From: Tatlockia sp.
GTDB taxonomy: Bacteria; Pseudomonadota; Gammaproteobacteria; Legionellales; Legionellaceae
NCBI GenBank assembly: GCA_013697725.1
Contig: JACCWI010000022.1
Span: 1-64,000, forward strand
Reading direction: 5' to 3'
DNA length: 64,000 nt
Position 1 is the stretch's first letter; each line of letters starts with the position of its first letter. Below are positions 18,783-28,293 of this stretch, one piece after another. The notes beneath the pieces were generated by a model. It was not told the DNA's origin, searched no databases, and saw only the letters and a program-made list of their open reading frames with translations. Made by a program: the position numbers and the translations under genes.

Positions 18783-18975
18783 AATTTACTCCCATGTTTT
18801 GTTATTCAGCAAGTTTTAGATCTTGCTCAATCAGCCCTTCAATGAAAATTAATTCATTTGGGGGTTTTTCGTTTTTGCAACCAGATTTATAACTAAGTTC
18901 TTATTTTCTAGTTGTTGACGAAAAAGCTAAATGTATTTAAGGCATATAATTTATTTTATGATTATAGTATAATTA
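18783..18975 (-). promoter_or_regulatory. promoter and leader of paralogue 2
   Basis: It carries the same elements as the leader of paralogue 1: a TATAAT box (TACTATAATCAT on the minus strand near 18960-18970), a GCAAG/CTTGC hairpin and GGGAGTAAATT at the start codon. From here to 19270 the sequence is AT-rich with no gene that I can support. Confidence 0.5.
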
Positions 18976-19291
18976 TTTGCTAATTTAGTTGCAGGTAGTA
19001 CTATATGTTTAATAAATCATAATTAATTACTGAAGTACTACCTCGACAACTAATCTCTCTGAGAATCTCTAATCATAATTCTAAAATCAATTCAGCTTTG
19101 AATTCTTGTTAACTTATTGTCGTATTTATTTGATTTGGGTGGTTCTTAATTAAACCTAAACATGCCCAGCCCGGATTGCCATAAAATATATTTAAACAAT
19201 ATAACTCTATAAAATGTATAAATTTAAGCAACTCTTGCATTGTTAGGCCTATACTCTACTATCTTAGTATGGATCTTAAAGGGAGTGAGCA

Positions 19292-20425
19292 TTGAGAGGA
19301 CTAATACTCGCAGCCTGTTTTTTTGCCAACGCAGCCTTTGCTGATCTTATCGTTGGCTTTTCAGCTTATGAAAATGGCGATTACACAACTGCCTACCCCC
19401 ATTTGATTCAAGCCTCAAATGAGGGAAACAACGAGGCAATGTACCTTCTTGGACGTATGTATCAAAATGGTTATGGAGTTACTAAGGATCTTGCAAAAGC
19501 CGTTGATTGGTATCAAAAATCGGCTGATAAAAATAACGCCTTAGCCCAATTAAGCTTAGGCTTTCTTTATGATAATGGCCAAGGCGTGCCTAGAGATTTA
19601 AAAGTAGCTGCCTCCTGGTATAGTAAATCTGCTCAACAAGGCAATGCGATTGCTCAACGTAACTTAGGTTTAATGTATGCAGTCGGAGAAGGGGTTGAAC
19701 GTTCTGATAAACAAGCCTTTGAGTGGTTTAAAAAATCTGCAGAACAAGGTTATTCCAGAGCACAGGTTAATTTGGCTTACGAATACATGATGGGAACTGG
19801 AACCGAAAAAAATGTTGAAAAAGCTCAATTTTGGTACCAAAAAGCCGCCAGTCAAGGCGATGCCAAGGCTCAATATAGCCTAGGTCTTTTATATACAGGA
19901 AAGTATGGCATAGCCCCTGATCAACGCCAAGCCACTTATTGGTTCAGCCAAGCGGCTAATCAAAATCACAAAAATGCTCAAGCCTTTCTAGCCTATCAAT
20001 ACCTCAATGGTTTTGGAGTCAACGCTGATCCTAAAAAAGCGGTCTTTTGGTATCAAGCTGCAGCCGATCAAGGCAGCGCAATAGCTCAGGGAGAATTAGG
20101 GCAATTATTACTAACAGGTCAAGGGATTGATAAAGATTATGAACAAGCAGCTCTTTGGTTTAGTAAATCGGCGAACAAAGGCAATCCTTTTGCCCAAGGT
20201 AAACTGGGCTATCTTTATTTGGTAGGCTTAGGCGTTGAAAAAGATCTCGGCAAAGCTTATGCCTGGTTAAAAATTGCAGCGATGAATAAAAATGAACAAG
20301 CCGAAAAAGAACTGAAACGACTTGAACCCACTCTTAAACCTGAAGAGATTCAAGCAGGAACAACACTTTTCAATAGCTTAAAAACTACATTACCCTCACC
20401 TGATAATTTGGATGAGGAGGATTGA
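19292..20425 (+). CDS. exported Sel1-repeat protein (LpnE/EnhC-like)
   Basis: A 377-residue protein made of a signal peptide (LILAACFFANAAFAD) and eight Sel1/TPR-like repeats of about 36 residues, each with the AQxxLGxxYxxGxGV and KAxxWYxKSAxxG patterns. Sel1 proteins are scaffolds for protein-protein contact; the Legionella relatives LpnE and EnhC affect host entry and intracellular growth. The start is TTG at 19292 with GGGAG six bases upstream. It has an acidic tail (DNLDEED). A second Sel1 protein lies at 41007. The exact partner is unknown. Confidence 0.85.
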   Translation: MRGLILAACFFANAAFADLIVGFSAYENGDYTTAYPHLIQASNEGNNEAMYLLGRMYQNGYGVTKDLAKAVDWYQKSADKNNALAQLSLGFLYDNGQGVPRDLKVAASWYSKSAQQGNAIAQRNLGLMYAVGEGVERSDKQAFEWFKKSAEQGYSRAQVNLAYEYMMGTGTEKNVEKAQFWYQKAASQGDAKAQYSLGLLYTGKYGIAPDQRQATYWFSQAANQNHKNAQAFLAYQYLNGFGVNADPKKAVFWYQAAADQGSAIAQGELGQLLLTGQGIDKDYEQAALWFSKSANKGNPFAQGKLGYLYLVGLGVEKDLGKAYAWLKIAAMNKNEQAEKELKRLEPTLKPEEIQAGTTLFNSLKTTLPSPDNLDEED

Positions 20426-20690
20426 AAATGGCAGGAATTTTGACTGTTTCTAAAAATATTAATACACAAAGAAGGGCTTGCCGCGGGTGAGGCTCGACTA
20501 AATAATTCTTTTCAAGATTAGAATTAAGAATAAATCAGTAGTAGGAATTTTTCTTCAAGGGAGTCTGGTGATAATCAATTAAGAACTTTAATCTAAGAAC
20601 AATAAACTTCAAAGTCCAATTAATTTAATGCATTATTATAACTTAAGATTTTATGAGTATGCTATTATTACGCAAAATCCGGTCTAAGCC

Positions 20691-21638
20691 TCAGTCAAAA
20701 GTATTAATACTTTCCGAGACAATGCTCACTTTAATTTTTCCATTTTTATCTTTTTTCCGTTTTAGAATTGTATAAATATTAAGACCTAAATCTTCGGATT
20801 TAAGATGGGCAACCGTCATGAAATATTGGCTTTCAATAGTGACTTGCTCTGAGCGGATATTAAATTTTTGCAATAAAGGGTTTAATTTATTTAAATCGCT
20901 AATTCCTTTTTTTCCTCTTTCCTCAATTAATTCCTCAACCTGACTATCATTCAAACCCATTCCAAGAGACATTAAAACGGGTTTTGAAGCGCTGTTAATA
21001 TTAATGGGCGTCAATTCAGGTAAGGCGGTTAGATAATTTTGCATAGATCGGTAAATTTTAGCGTTAACACCCATTATAAGTCTAAATTCAGAACTGTTTT
21101 GCATAAGTTGCTGCCCAGGGTAGTAGGGCGGTTTTAGCTTTAAATAATAATTAAGATTAATTGCTGCATCCAGGCCCGGCTGATAAGGCATAAGCCAGTG
21201 TGACAGTGCCATTGTCAGTTCATTTCGTAGTTTTTGATCTAAATTATTCGCAGTATTTTTAAGAAGTTCTTGAAAAGAAATGAAGTATTTTTTATCTGAA
21301 ACATTGTTTAAATTAAAGCGCCCCTGCAAATCGTATAAAGCGCCTTTAATCGCTATGGCTGGATAAATTGCAGCTAATTTTGCGGGAAACTCAGCAACTT
21401 TACCCGATTTATCGCTGATTAGAAATTTATTTTCAGTATTGCTAAGCTCGTTAAATCCCCAATATTGCAGCACTTGGCCGGCCAAAATGAGTTTATCGCT
21501 AGCGATACTCACTCTTGTACGATAAATATCCAGCTGTAGGCGGGTACTCATTGCCGTAGCTGCGATTGCGACTAAGGTCATAATAAATAAAGCAGTGATT
21601 AACGCACTGCCATGCTGTTTAATCGGCGCTTTCAGCAT
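20691..21638 (-). CDS. gspK: type II secretion minor pseudopilin GspK (LspK)
   Basis: Largest minor pseudopilin, which caps the type II secretion pseudopilus with GspI and GspJ. The 315-residue chain starts with a prepilin leader (KQHGSALITALFIMTLVA): cleavage after Gly, and no Glu at position +5, which is the family's hallmark. The C-terminal part has the helix-hairpin-helix-like TPININSASKPVLMSLGMG. It is the last gene of the operon and overlaps gspJ by 20 bases. Confidence 0.93.
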   Translation of the reverse strand: MLKAPIKQHGSALITALFIMTLVAIAATAMSTRLQLDIYRTRVSIASDKLILAGQVLQYWGFNELSNTENKFLISDKSGKVAEFPAKLAAIYPAIAIKGALYDLQGRFNLNNVSDKKYFISFQELLKNTANNLDQKLRNELTMALSHWLMPYQPGLDAAINLNYYLKLKPPYYPGQQLMQNSSEFRLIMGVNAKIYRSMQNYLTALPELTPININSASKPVLMSLGMGLNDSQVEELIEERGKKGISDLNKLNPLLQKFNIRSEQVTIESQYFMTVAHLKSEDLGLNIYTILKRKKDKNGKIKVSIVSESINTFD

Positions 21639-22245
21639 ATAAGCCCTCAGGAATTACAAAAAAATAATTCATATTACCCCAATGATTTAGGCTTAATTTC
21701 ATTTGAATTGCTTTGGGTAACGGTTGAACTGCTTGACCAGGCTGGAATCTTTGAGCCTGCCATTCATCTAAAAGTTGTAAACTTGAAGATAGATAATTAA
21801 ATTGACAGTTTGTTAGTTGAGTCAATAAAATTTTATCCTGATAGGATTTACCTACAGCATCCAGGCTTATCCAGGTTCTTCGAAGTAGTTTGTCTTTTTC
21901 GCATAAAAAGGCAACTCGCTTGAGAATTGAACGCTTTTCATCGCTATTAGGGTTGGCAAAACCAGCTCGAGTAAACTCCAAATAACTAGGCTTTCCAATG
22001 AACGCCGGTAAGCTCAGCATGTCTTTGCTGCGCTTATCCCTTAAAACAATTTGTTGGCTATCGCGTTCAATTAAAATTAAAGCAAGTTGTAAAGCTGTTA
22101 AGCGCTCAGCTTGTTCTGTAACCCGTGCTCTTGTTTCGAAAGCATAATACATTGAAGACGAGGTGATGGTCGCTAAAATAGCAAAAACCGCAAGTGCGAT
22201 TAAAATTTCAATTAATGTATAACCCAGTTGGTTTTTGCAGGTCAT
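21619..22245 (-). CDS. gspJ: type II secretion minor pseudopilin GspJ (LspJ)
   Basis: Minor pseudopilin of the type II secretion tip complex. The 208-residue product carries a type IV prepilin-like leader, QLGYTLIEILIALAVFAIL, with Glu at +5 and a single hydrophobic helix, followed by a soluble periplasmic domain. Its first four bases overlap the end of gspI and its end overlaps gspK, so the genes are translationally coupled. Confidence 0.92.
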   Translation of the reverse strand: MTCKNQLGYTLIEILIALAVFAILATITSSSMYYAFETRARVTEQAERLTALQLALILIERDSQQIVLRDKRSKDMLSLPAFIGKPSYLEFTRAGFANPNSDEKRSILKRVAFLCEKDKLLRRTWISLDAVGKSYQDKILLTQLTNCQFNYLSSSLQLLDEWQAQRFQPGQAVQPLPKAIQMKLSLNHWGNMNYFFVIPEGLYAESAD

Positions 22246-22613
22246 GGCTGATACCTAAAAGCAATAAGTGGATCAGCAAAGGGACCTGCTTGATTTTTGC
22301 TCACTCTAATATTGATTTGCTGCATAGATTTAATGGGTGTTGGACCTAGACTGGCTCGCCAGTACCAGCGTTGGCCAAGCATGGTTGTGACTTTAGTTAG
22401 CTCTTGATTGTCTGGTAGTTGTACTAAATTAAGTTGTAACATTGCCACAGCTTGCATGGCAATCAAATGACTTACCGTTTTTTCCTTTATTCGCTGAGTA
22501 TTCGCCACATTTTGCGCGGTAGCCTTTAAAAGGGCGGTGAGGGCGATTGCAATAATGGTTAAAGCCAATAGCACTTCAATTAAGGTAAAACCACAATTTT
22601 TTTGGTTGTTCAT
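22242..22613 (-). CDS. gspI: type II secretion minor pseudopilin GspI (LspI)
   Basis: A 123-residue minor pseudopilin that starts tip assembly with GspJ and GspK. It has the leader CGFTLIEVLLALTIIAIALT with the processing Gly and Glu at +5, and ANTQRIKEKTVSHLIAMQAV characteristic of GspI. It overlaps gspH and gspJ by 4 bases each. Confidence 0.93.
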   Translation of the reverse strand: MNNQKNCGFTLIEVLLALTIIAIALTALLKATAQNVANTQRIKEKTVSHLIAMQAVAMLQLNLVQLPDNQELTKVTTMLGQRWYWRASLGPTPIKSMQQINIRVSKNQAGPFADPLIAFRYQP

Positions 22614-23092
22614 GGTGAATTTTTAGGAAGACGAATCTGCAATTGTCCATTAGCCGAGGCTAGTAAGGTAGCAATCGAGGGTTTTTGTTGAGTACCTAAA
22701 TTAATTGTAAAATAAGAAATATCACCTGAAGAGTCCACAACTACATCCGGCCTTTTATTATCCTTTCCAATTGATTTTACACGTACAACCATATTGGCTG
22801 GGAAGCTGCGCTGATGAAAAATAGATTTGGCCGGCATCGGTTGCCAACGGCCGCGCTCTAGCCTAAATGTGGAATAGCCATTCTCGTTAACGCTCACGCC
22901 TAAGGTATTATTTTCTAGGATTGCTCTTTGCTGTACGAGTTTAATATAGGTTGAAAGTTGTTCGGTATTGACAATAACACGCCTGCTTGCTCCAAAATCA
23001 CCAAAAGCAAGCAGGGCAAAGCCTAGGGTGATGCCAATAATGACAATCACCACCAAGATTTCAATTAAAGTAAAACCGCGCTCAGCGCGCAT
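22610..23092 (-). CDS. gspH: type II secretion minor pseudopilin GspH (LspH)
   Basis: A 160-residue minor pseudopilin linking the tip complex to the major pseudopilin shaft. The prepilin leader is ERGFTLIEILVVIVIIGITL. The region after it (FRLERGRWQPMP and the LASANGQLQIRLP end) fits the GspH fold. It overlaps gspG by 11 bases and gspI by 4. Confidence 0.93.
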   Translation of the reverse strand: MRAERGFTLIEILVVIVIIGITLGFALLAFGDFGASRRVIVNTEQLSTYIKLVQQRAILENNTLGVSVNENGYSTFRLERGRWQPMPAKSIFHQRSFPANMVVRVKSIGKDNKRPDVVVDSSGDISYFTINLGTQQKPSIATLLASANGQLQIRLPKNSP

Positions 23093-23501
23093 CCCAATTA
23101 CCTACATCAGCATTAGCACCCTTACCGCCGGGCTGGTTATCAGCACCAAAGGTATAGATATCAACCTCAGAATGCTCGCCAGGGTTTAAATAAAGATACT
23201 CATGTCCCCAAGGATCTTTAGGTAGGGATTTCAGATATTGCTTCCAATCTTGAGGAATTGGATTAGCGCTTGGCTTTTCGACTAATGCGCTTAACCCCTG
23301 ATCCGTGCTTGGATAACTACCATTATCTAACTTATACAGGTCGATAGCATTTTGAATAGCTAGCACATCCTGTTTCGCTTTGACAATGCGCGCTTCATCG
23401 GGTCGATTGATAATTTTAGGAACAACAATGGACGCAAGTATGCCGAGAATAACTACTACAACCATAATTTCAATTAAAGAAAAACCCTTTTGATTAGTCA
23501 T
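23082..23501 (-). CDS. gspG: type II secretion major pseudopilin GspG (LspG)
   Basis: Major pseudopilin that forms the piston of the type II secretion system. At 139 residues it has the leader QKGFSLIEIMVVVVILGILA and the family's C-terminal signature, including STDQGLSALVEKP, WKQYLKSLPKDPWGHEYLYL, and GADNQPGGKGANADVGNW with calcium-binding acidic residues. There is a 68-base gap to gspF upstream. Confidence 0.96.
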   Translation of the reverse strand: MTNQKGFSLIEIMVVVVILGILASIVVPKIINRPDEARIVKAKQDVLAIQNAIDLYKLDNGSYPSTDQGLSALVEKPSANPIPQDWKQYLKSLPKDPWGHEYLYLNPGEHSEVDIYTFGADNQPGGKGANADVGNWDAR

Positions 23502-23569
23502 TTTAAAGCCTCAGAGCAAAAATTATCGTTAATTTTACCATAAATTGCTAAATCAGGATATCTTGTCTC

Positions 23570-24769
23570 CTAACTCACCAGCTGCTCCATTGAAAATACC
23601 GGCAAAAGCGTGGCCAAAACTATAAATAAAACTACAGCCCCCATAAAAAGAATAACGACAGGTTCCAGCAGGGTGAGCGCGGTATCAATCAAGCGTTTCA
23701 CTTCGGAATCCATATGGGATGCTGCCTTTTCCATCATGGGAGCAATTTGGCCACTTTTTTCACCACTGGCAATGAGATGAGTTGCCATTGGGCTAAGAAA
23801 TTGAGTATCTTTAAGTGATTGGCTAATTGCAGCACCTTCCCGCACTCGCGCAGTAGCGGTATCAAAGGCATTTCGCATTACCAGATTAGTAATCAAACTG
23901 CCTGAAACACGCATCGTTTCGAGCACGCTAACTCCTGCTGCAAATAAAATTCCAAAGGTATGAATATAGCGAGCCACATTGATTGATCGGACTAAATAAG
24001 AGCTAACAGGAATCTTTAACAACAATCTGTGCCAAGCGGTGCGAATTTTAATATTTCTCAGACTTCTTTTGAATAGAGCAAGGAGTAGTATAAAAAGTAC
24101 TAGCATAATTAATCCATAAGCTTTTATGAATGAACTAATTTGTATAAGCACTTGCGTCATCTGTGGAAGTGCCTGGCCACTGCTGGAAAATACTTCGATA
24201 ATCTTTGGTACTACAAAGGCTAGAAGAAAACTAATAATTGCCATAGAGACAATAATCATTAGTGAAGGATAAATTAGTGCTTGCTGTACTTTTTGACGCG
24301 TAGCCTGTTGATTTTCCGTATAATCTGCCAGTTTTTCCAAAACCAAATCCAAACGTCCTGTTTGCTCCCCTGCACCCACGGTTGCACGATAGAGTTCAGG
24401 AAAGGCATTAGGAAATTCACCCATCGCTTGAGCCAAGGCATAACCTTCAAGGACTTTTGAACGGACACCAATGATGAGCGCGCGGACCTTATCTTTTTCG
24501 GTTTGTTCACTAACACCGCGCAAGGATTCTTCAACTGGAATACCCGCCGCGAGAAGTGTGGCTAATTGCCGTGTTAATAGCGAAAGATCTTGCGCAGAAA
24601 GTTTGTCTTTTTTACTTAATTGCTGTTGCTTAACTAAAGGACGAATTTGCGTGGGTATTAAACCTTGTTCTCGCAAAAATTGTCGCGCTTGACGTTCAGA
24701 ATCAGCCTCTATTAAACCCTTGCTAGTAGAACCTGTTTTGTTTAGCGCTTGATATTGGTATGCGCCCAT
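23570..24769 (-). CDS. gspF: type II secretion inner-membrane platform protein GspF (LspF)
   Basis: Polytopic platform protein that couples the GspE ATPase to pseudopilus assembly. The 399 residues contain two GspF domains: GAYQYQALNKTGSTSKGLIEADS and LLTRQLATLLAAGIPVEESL in the first, and YIHTFGILFAAGVSVLETM in the second, with three membrane helices (about 170-190, 220-240, 370-390). First gene of the minus-strand gspFGHIJK operon; gspC, D, E, L and M are elsewhere, as in Legionella, where these loci are split. Confidence 0.96.
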   Translation of the reverse strand: MGAYQYQALNKTGSTSKGLIEADSERQARQFLREQGLIPTQIRPLVKQQQLSKKDKLSAQDLSLLTRQLATLLAAGIPVEESLRGVSEQTEKDKVRALIIGVRSKVLEGYALAQAMGEFPNAFPELYRATVGAGEQTGRLDLVLEKLADYTENQQATRQKVQQALIYPSLMIIVSMAIISFLLAFVVPKIIEVFSSSGQALPQMTQVLIQISSFIKAYGLIMLVLFILLLALFKRSLRNIKIRTAWHRLLLKIPVSSYLVRSINVARYIHTFGILFAAGVSVLETMRVSGSLITNLVMRNAFDTATARVREGAAISQSLKDTQFLSPMATHLIASGEKSGQIAPMMEKAASHMDSEVKRLIDTALTLLEPVVILFMGAVVLFIVLATLLPVFSMEQLVS

Positions 24770-24854
24770 AAGATATATTTTCTGTTTTGCTGAAAATTAG
24801 TTTAATCTATTAGTTAACATAAGTCACTGAGCCGATATTAATCTGGAGATGATA

Positions 24855-26267
24855 ATGAATAAACGCCTAATAACTGAAGCTATCAAAGAACATGATGCTA
24901 AATTTATTGATTTACGCTTTGCGGATACTTTAGGAAAAGATCAGCACATTACTATCCCCATTTCGGCTGTCGATGACGATTTTATTGAAAATGGCAAAAT
25001 GTTTGACGGTTCTTCAATTAAGGGCTGGCAAAAAATTAATCATTCCGATCTAGCTCTGGTTCCTGATTTTGAAACGATAATGCCTGATCCATTTTTCCAG
25101 GATAATACTTTAATTGTTCGTTGCAATGTCGTCGACCCGGTTACCTCGCTTCCTTATGATCGCGATCCACGAGCGATTTCAAAGCGAGGTGAAGTTTATC
25201 TGCAGTCAACAGGAATTGCTGACCAGATTTTGATGGGACCTGAGCCTGAATTTTTTGTTTTAGATGATGTGCGTTATCACACAGGTATGCGTGGTTCTTT
25301 TTATGAAATTGATTCCAGTGAGGGTCATTGGAATTCAGGCAAGGTCACTGAAGGGGGTAATACAGGACACAGACCTGGCGTTAAATCAGGTTATTTCCCT
25401 GTGCCGCCGGTTGATTCCTTACAGGATTTGCGCTCTGCGATTTGTTTAACCCTTGAAGAGCTCTTGGGAATTACCGTTGAAACCCATCATCATGAAGTGG
25501 CAACAGGCGGTCAATGTGAAATCGGCATTCGCTATAACACTATGACTAAAAAAGCAGATGAACTACAAATTACTAAATATGTAATCCAAAATGTCGCGCA
25601 CAATTATGGCAAGACAGCCACTTTTATGCCAAAGCCAATGGTAGGAGATAATGGTAATGGTATGCATTGTCATCAATCTCTAATGAAAGAAGGTGTAAAT
25701 CTTTTTACGGGTGATCAATATGCCGGTCTATCTGAAACAGCACTCTATTATATAGGTGGTATTATCAAGCATGCTCGAGCGTTAAATGCTTTCACCAATC
25801 CTGCTACCAATAGTTACAAAAGACTTGTACCAGGTTATGAAGCACCAGTGTTATTGGCTTATTCAGCGCGTAACCGCTCAGCAGCAATTCGTATACCCTA
25901 TGTTTCTAGTCCTAAATCTAGACGAATAGAAGTTCGTTTCCCTGATGCGATGGCAAATCCTTATTTAGCTTTTACAGCAATGATGATGGCGGGTTTGGAT
26001 GGTATTCAAAAGAAAATTCATCCTGGCCAACCCATTGATAAAGATTTGTATGATTTACCTCCAGAAGAATTAGTTGATGTTCCAACGGTGTGTAACTCTT
26101 TGGAACAAGCGATGCAAAATCTAAGAGACAATCATGAATTTTTATTACAAGGTGATGTTTTTTCCAAAGATTTTATTAATTCCTATATAGCTATAAAAGA
26201 AGAAGAGATTCAAATGTTAAGAACTTTACCCCATCCTTATGAATTTGAATTGTATTACAGCAATTAA
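24855..26267 (+). CDS. glnA: type I glutamine synthetase
   Basis: Forms glutamine from glutamate, ammonia and ATP; a cytoplasmic dodecamer. About 470 residues, normal for GSI-beta. Visible are [11 protein letters not shown] (beta-grasp domain), [12 protein letters not shown] with metal-binding glutamates, [11 protein letters not shown] (ammonia/metal site), [10 protein letters not shown] and the adenylylation site DLYDLPPEE at about residue 397, so GlnE-type control is expected. ATG 24855 is chosen over ATG 24849 because CTGGAG ends only two bases before the latter. glnL and glnG are not adjacent. No clear sigma-54 promoter was seen. Confidence 0.96.
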   Translation: MNKRLITEAIKEHDAKFIDLRFADTLGKDQHITIPISAVDDDFIENGKMFDGSSIKGWQKINHSDLALVPDFETIMPDPFFQDNTLIVRCNVVDPVTSLPYDRDPRAISKRGEVYLQSTGIADQILMGPEPEFFVLDDVRYHTGMRGSFYEIDSSEGHWNSGKVTEGGNTGHRPGVKSGYFPVPPVDSLQDLRSAICLTLEELLGITVETHHHEVATGGQCEIGIRYNTMTKKADELQITKYVIQNVAHNYGKTATFMPKPMVGDNGNGMHCHQSLMKEGVNLFTGDQYAGLSETALYYIGGIIKHARALNAFTNPATNSYKRLVPGYEAPVLLAYSARNRSAAIRIPYVSSPKSRRIEVRFPDAMANPYLAFTAMMMAGLDGIQKKIHPGQPIDKDLYDLPPEELVDVPTVCNSLEQAMQNLRDNHEFLLQGDVFSKDFINSYIAIKEEEIQMLRTLPHPYEFELYYSN

Positions 26268-26276
26268 TTAAGATAA

Positions 26277-26301
26277 CAGCCTGTATTGATAAGACAGGCT
26301 G
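26277..26301. terminator. hairpin between convergent glnA and the Nudix gene
   Basis: CAGCCTGT (26277-26284) pairs with ACAGGCTG (26294-26301) across a 9-base loop, right after the glnA stop codon. Confidence 0.65.
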
Positions 26302-26312
26302 ACGTTTAGAGC

Positions 26313-27095
26313 TTAATCAAATTCTGTTGGTTGACAATTGGCAACTAACTCTCTTAAGCGATTAATTTGCGTTGCAGTAATGCGATGGGTCGATAGGGGA
26401 GGGAGGTTATCCATGTCAAAAAATTGCAGTTCAGAAACCTCAATATTCTCCATCGGTTCGCCTCCGATTATTTCACAGTGGAAGAGAGCTTTATAGACAT
26501 GAGGCCATTGAGGAGGATGATCGTGTTTAAGTTTATCCCATAAAGCTAACAATTTGATCACAGAAATATCATAGCCTGTTTCTTCTTTTGTTTCTCTTAT
26601 AATGGATTCCGAAGGTGATTCATTGACATCTACCCATCCGCCGGGTAAAGACCAAAGGCCATCTGCGATTTCTTTAACCAGTAATATTTTATCCTCTTTT
26701 ATAATAAAAGAGCGAACATCCAGTTTGGGAGTGGTATATCCTTTTTCTAAGGTCAAAATTTCAGTCAAGTCATGAAGAGGGTTCTGAGAAAGCTCAGCTA
26801 ATAGTTCAGCTGCAATTGCTCTTAGGCGAATAAAACGCTCTTTATCAAAGGCATTTTCAGTATAGGTGAGGCCTGCCTGAGCAATTGCCTGAATTTCAGC
26901 GCTAATTTTAAGCCATTTGTTAATATTTGTAGGCATTATAAGATCTTGTCCTAAAAGAGGTGCTAGTAATTTATGTAGTCTTTGATTTAATCCAGTATCC
27001 TGGGTTTTAAATTCAATTTCTAGTTTTAATAGATGATCTTCATTAAACTTGGATAGCTTTAGCTTTAATTTTTTCATAAACACTTTAAAATTCAA
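26313..27095 (-). CDS. Nudix hydrolase
   Basis: A 260-residue hydrolase, probably acting on an NDP-linked substrate. The Nudix box is complete at about residues 158-180: GGWVDVNESPSESIIRETKE followed by ETGYD, with the REXXEE core. Residues about 40-125 look like the helical N-terminal extension (Nudix_N_2) found in ADP-sugar type Nudix proteins. A second possible start lies six codons downstream (MKKLKLKLSKF). It converges on glnA and is divergent from the gene at 27158. The substrate cannot be read from sequence. Confidence 0.88.
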   Translation of the reverse strand: MNFKVFMKKLKLKLSKFNEDHLLKLEIEFKTQDTGLNQRLHKLLAPLLGQDLIMPTNINKWLKISAEIQAIAQAGLTYTENAFDKERFIRLRAIAAELLAELSQNPLHDLTEILTLEKGYTTPKLDVRSFIIKEDKILLVKEIADGLWSLPGGWVDVNESPSESIIRETKEETGYDISVIKLLALWDKLKHDHPPQWPHVYKALFHCEIIGGEPMENIEVSELQFFDMDNLPPLSTHRITATQINRLRELVANCQPTEFD

Positions 27096-27157
27096 TCGTT
27101 TACATAAATTAGAGATCAGAGTTATAATGTGCTCCTTTTATCAAATTTGAGCTATAA

Positions 27158-28288
27158 ATGGCATTTTATGAGCTAATTAAGGAAAAATTGAACCAGGCAG
27201 ATATTCACTATGATATTGGAACACTCAGCCAAACTGCTATTTTAGAGTATGTAGTGTTTGAGGCCGCAGATTGTCTTGCGAGCCTTCAAGGCAAACCCCT
27301 TGTATGTGCTCATCGTGCTTTTTCAGAGATAAATTCTAATGATGGAATTTCCCGTACAGTAATAGACCTCAGGCTTGCAGGAATTGATTTTAAATCACCT
27401 GATCCAATCATAAAAAATTCTCTTAATGAATTTAGCCGGATAGTTAGCCTCGTTGAGAAGAGGTTAATTGGAAGTTCTAATGAAAGACTATCAAATTCCC
27501 CTAAGGGATCAAAGTATTTATATTCTGTAATTATTCCTGACGAGATTATTACACAGGCGATCAACTCTTCATCTTTATTGATCGCCGCAGGTGATTTGGG
27601 CAATTATGATTTTGAAGCTTTATTGAAGCTGAGGGAAAAGTTAGCTTTTTATATAAATTCTGACTCAAATATTGAAATGATAACTAAGTTGCTCACTAAT
27701 AAGATTACAACCTTACTAGAAAATAAATTTCCTGATGAATATAAAATTGAGAGTGCTTTAGAGATTAAAAAAAATCAATTTAACCTCTTGCTAAATTCTC
27801 TCCAAATCAAAATTAATGAACTCAAGACAAAAGGGGATATTGAATCGTTAACATTTAATGAAAATTATGCTCCAGTAGCAGCAGCTGCGCATGGTTTGGC
27901 TCATAGCTTAAAGGACGCTCGTGATGAATTTTTTAGCGCTAGACCTACAAAAAATAGCCTTACAAAATTTAAGTCTTCTTGTACGATGGCAATCCAGATT
28001 GCTGATGAAGAGTTTGTTAAGTTTCGCGGTGGCATTGCAAAATATTTTGCTATATACCCTCTTCTGGAAGGGATATGTAGGGTATGCAGGGCTATTTTAG
28101 GTATTTTAGCAGGAGTGACTTTGTTACCTGCATTAGTGACTTCAATATGTGCACCACAAGGATATTTATCTACCTTTTTTTATACTAAAACCAACTCAAA
28201 ATATAATTTAGACTTATTCGAACAAGGTCTAAAAGAGAATGTATATAAAGAGCTGGATGAAATTACCGAGGCCTTGAGTTTAAGATAG
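27158..28288 (+). CDS. orphan protein with C-terminal hydrophobic hairpin, possible effector
   Basis: A 376-residue protein that I do not recognise. The first 290 residues are mostly helical and charged, with heptad-like stretches (about 150-240). Residues about 297-330 form a hydrophobic segment (IYPLLEGICRVCRAILGILAG, VTLLPALVTSICAP), as in many Legionella effectors that insert in host membranes. The C-terminus is glutamate-rich (ELDEITEAL), reminiscent of the E-block seen in Dot/Icm substrates. No signal peptide. It converges with the orphan gene at 28294 with only 5 bases between stops. Confidence 0.65.
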   Translation: MAFYELIKEKLNQADIHYDIGTLSQTAILEYVVFEAADCLASLQGKPLVCAHRAFSEINSNDGISRTVIDLRLAGIDFKSPDPIIKNSLNEFSRIVSLVEKRLIGSSNERLSNSPKGSKYLYSVIIPDEIITQAINSSSLLIAAGDLGNYDFEALLKLREKLAFYINSDSNIEMITKLLTNKITTLLENKFPDEYKIESALEIKKNQFNLLLNSLQIKINELKTKGDIESLTFNENYAPVAAAAHGLAHSLKDARDEFFSARPTKNSLTKFKSSCTMAIQIADEEFVKFRGGIAKYFAIYPLLEGICRVCRAILGILAGVTLLPALVTSICAPQGYLSTFFYTKTNSKYNLDLFEQGLKENVYKELDEITEALSLR

Positions 28289-28293
28289 CTGGT

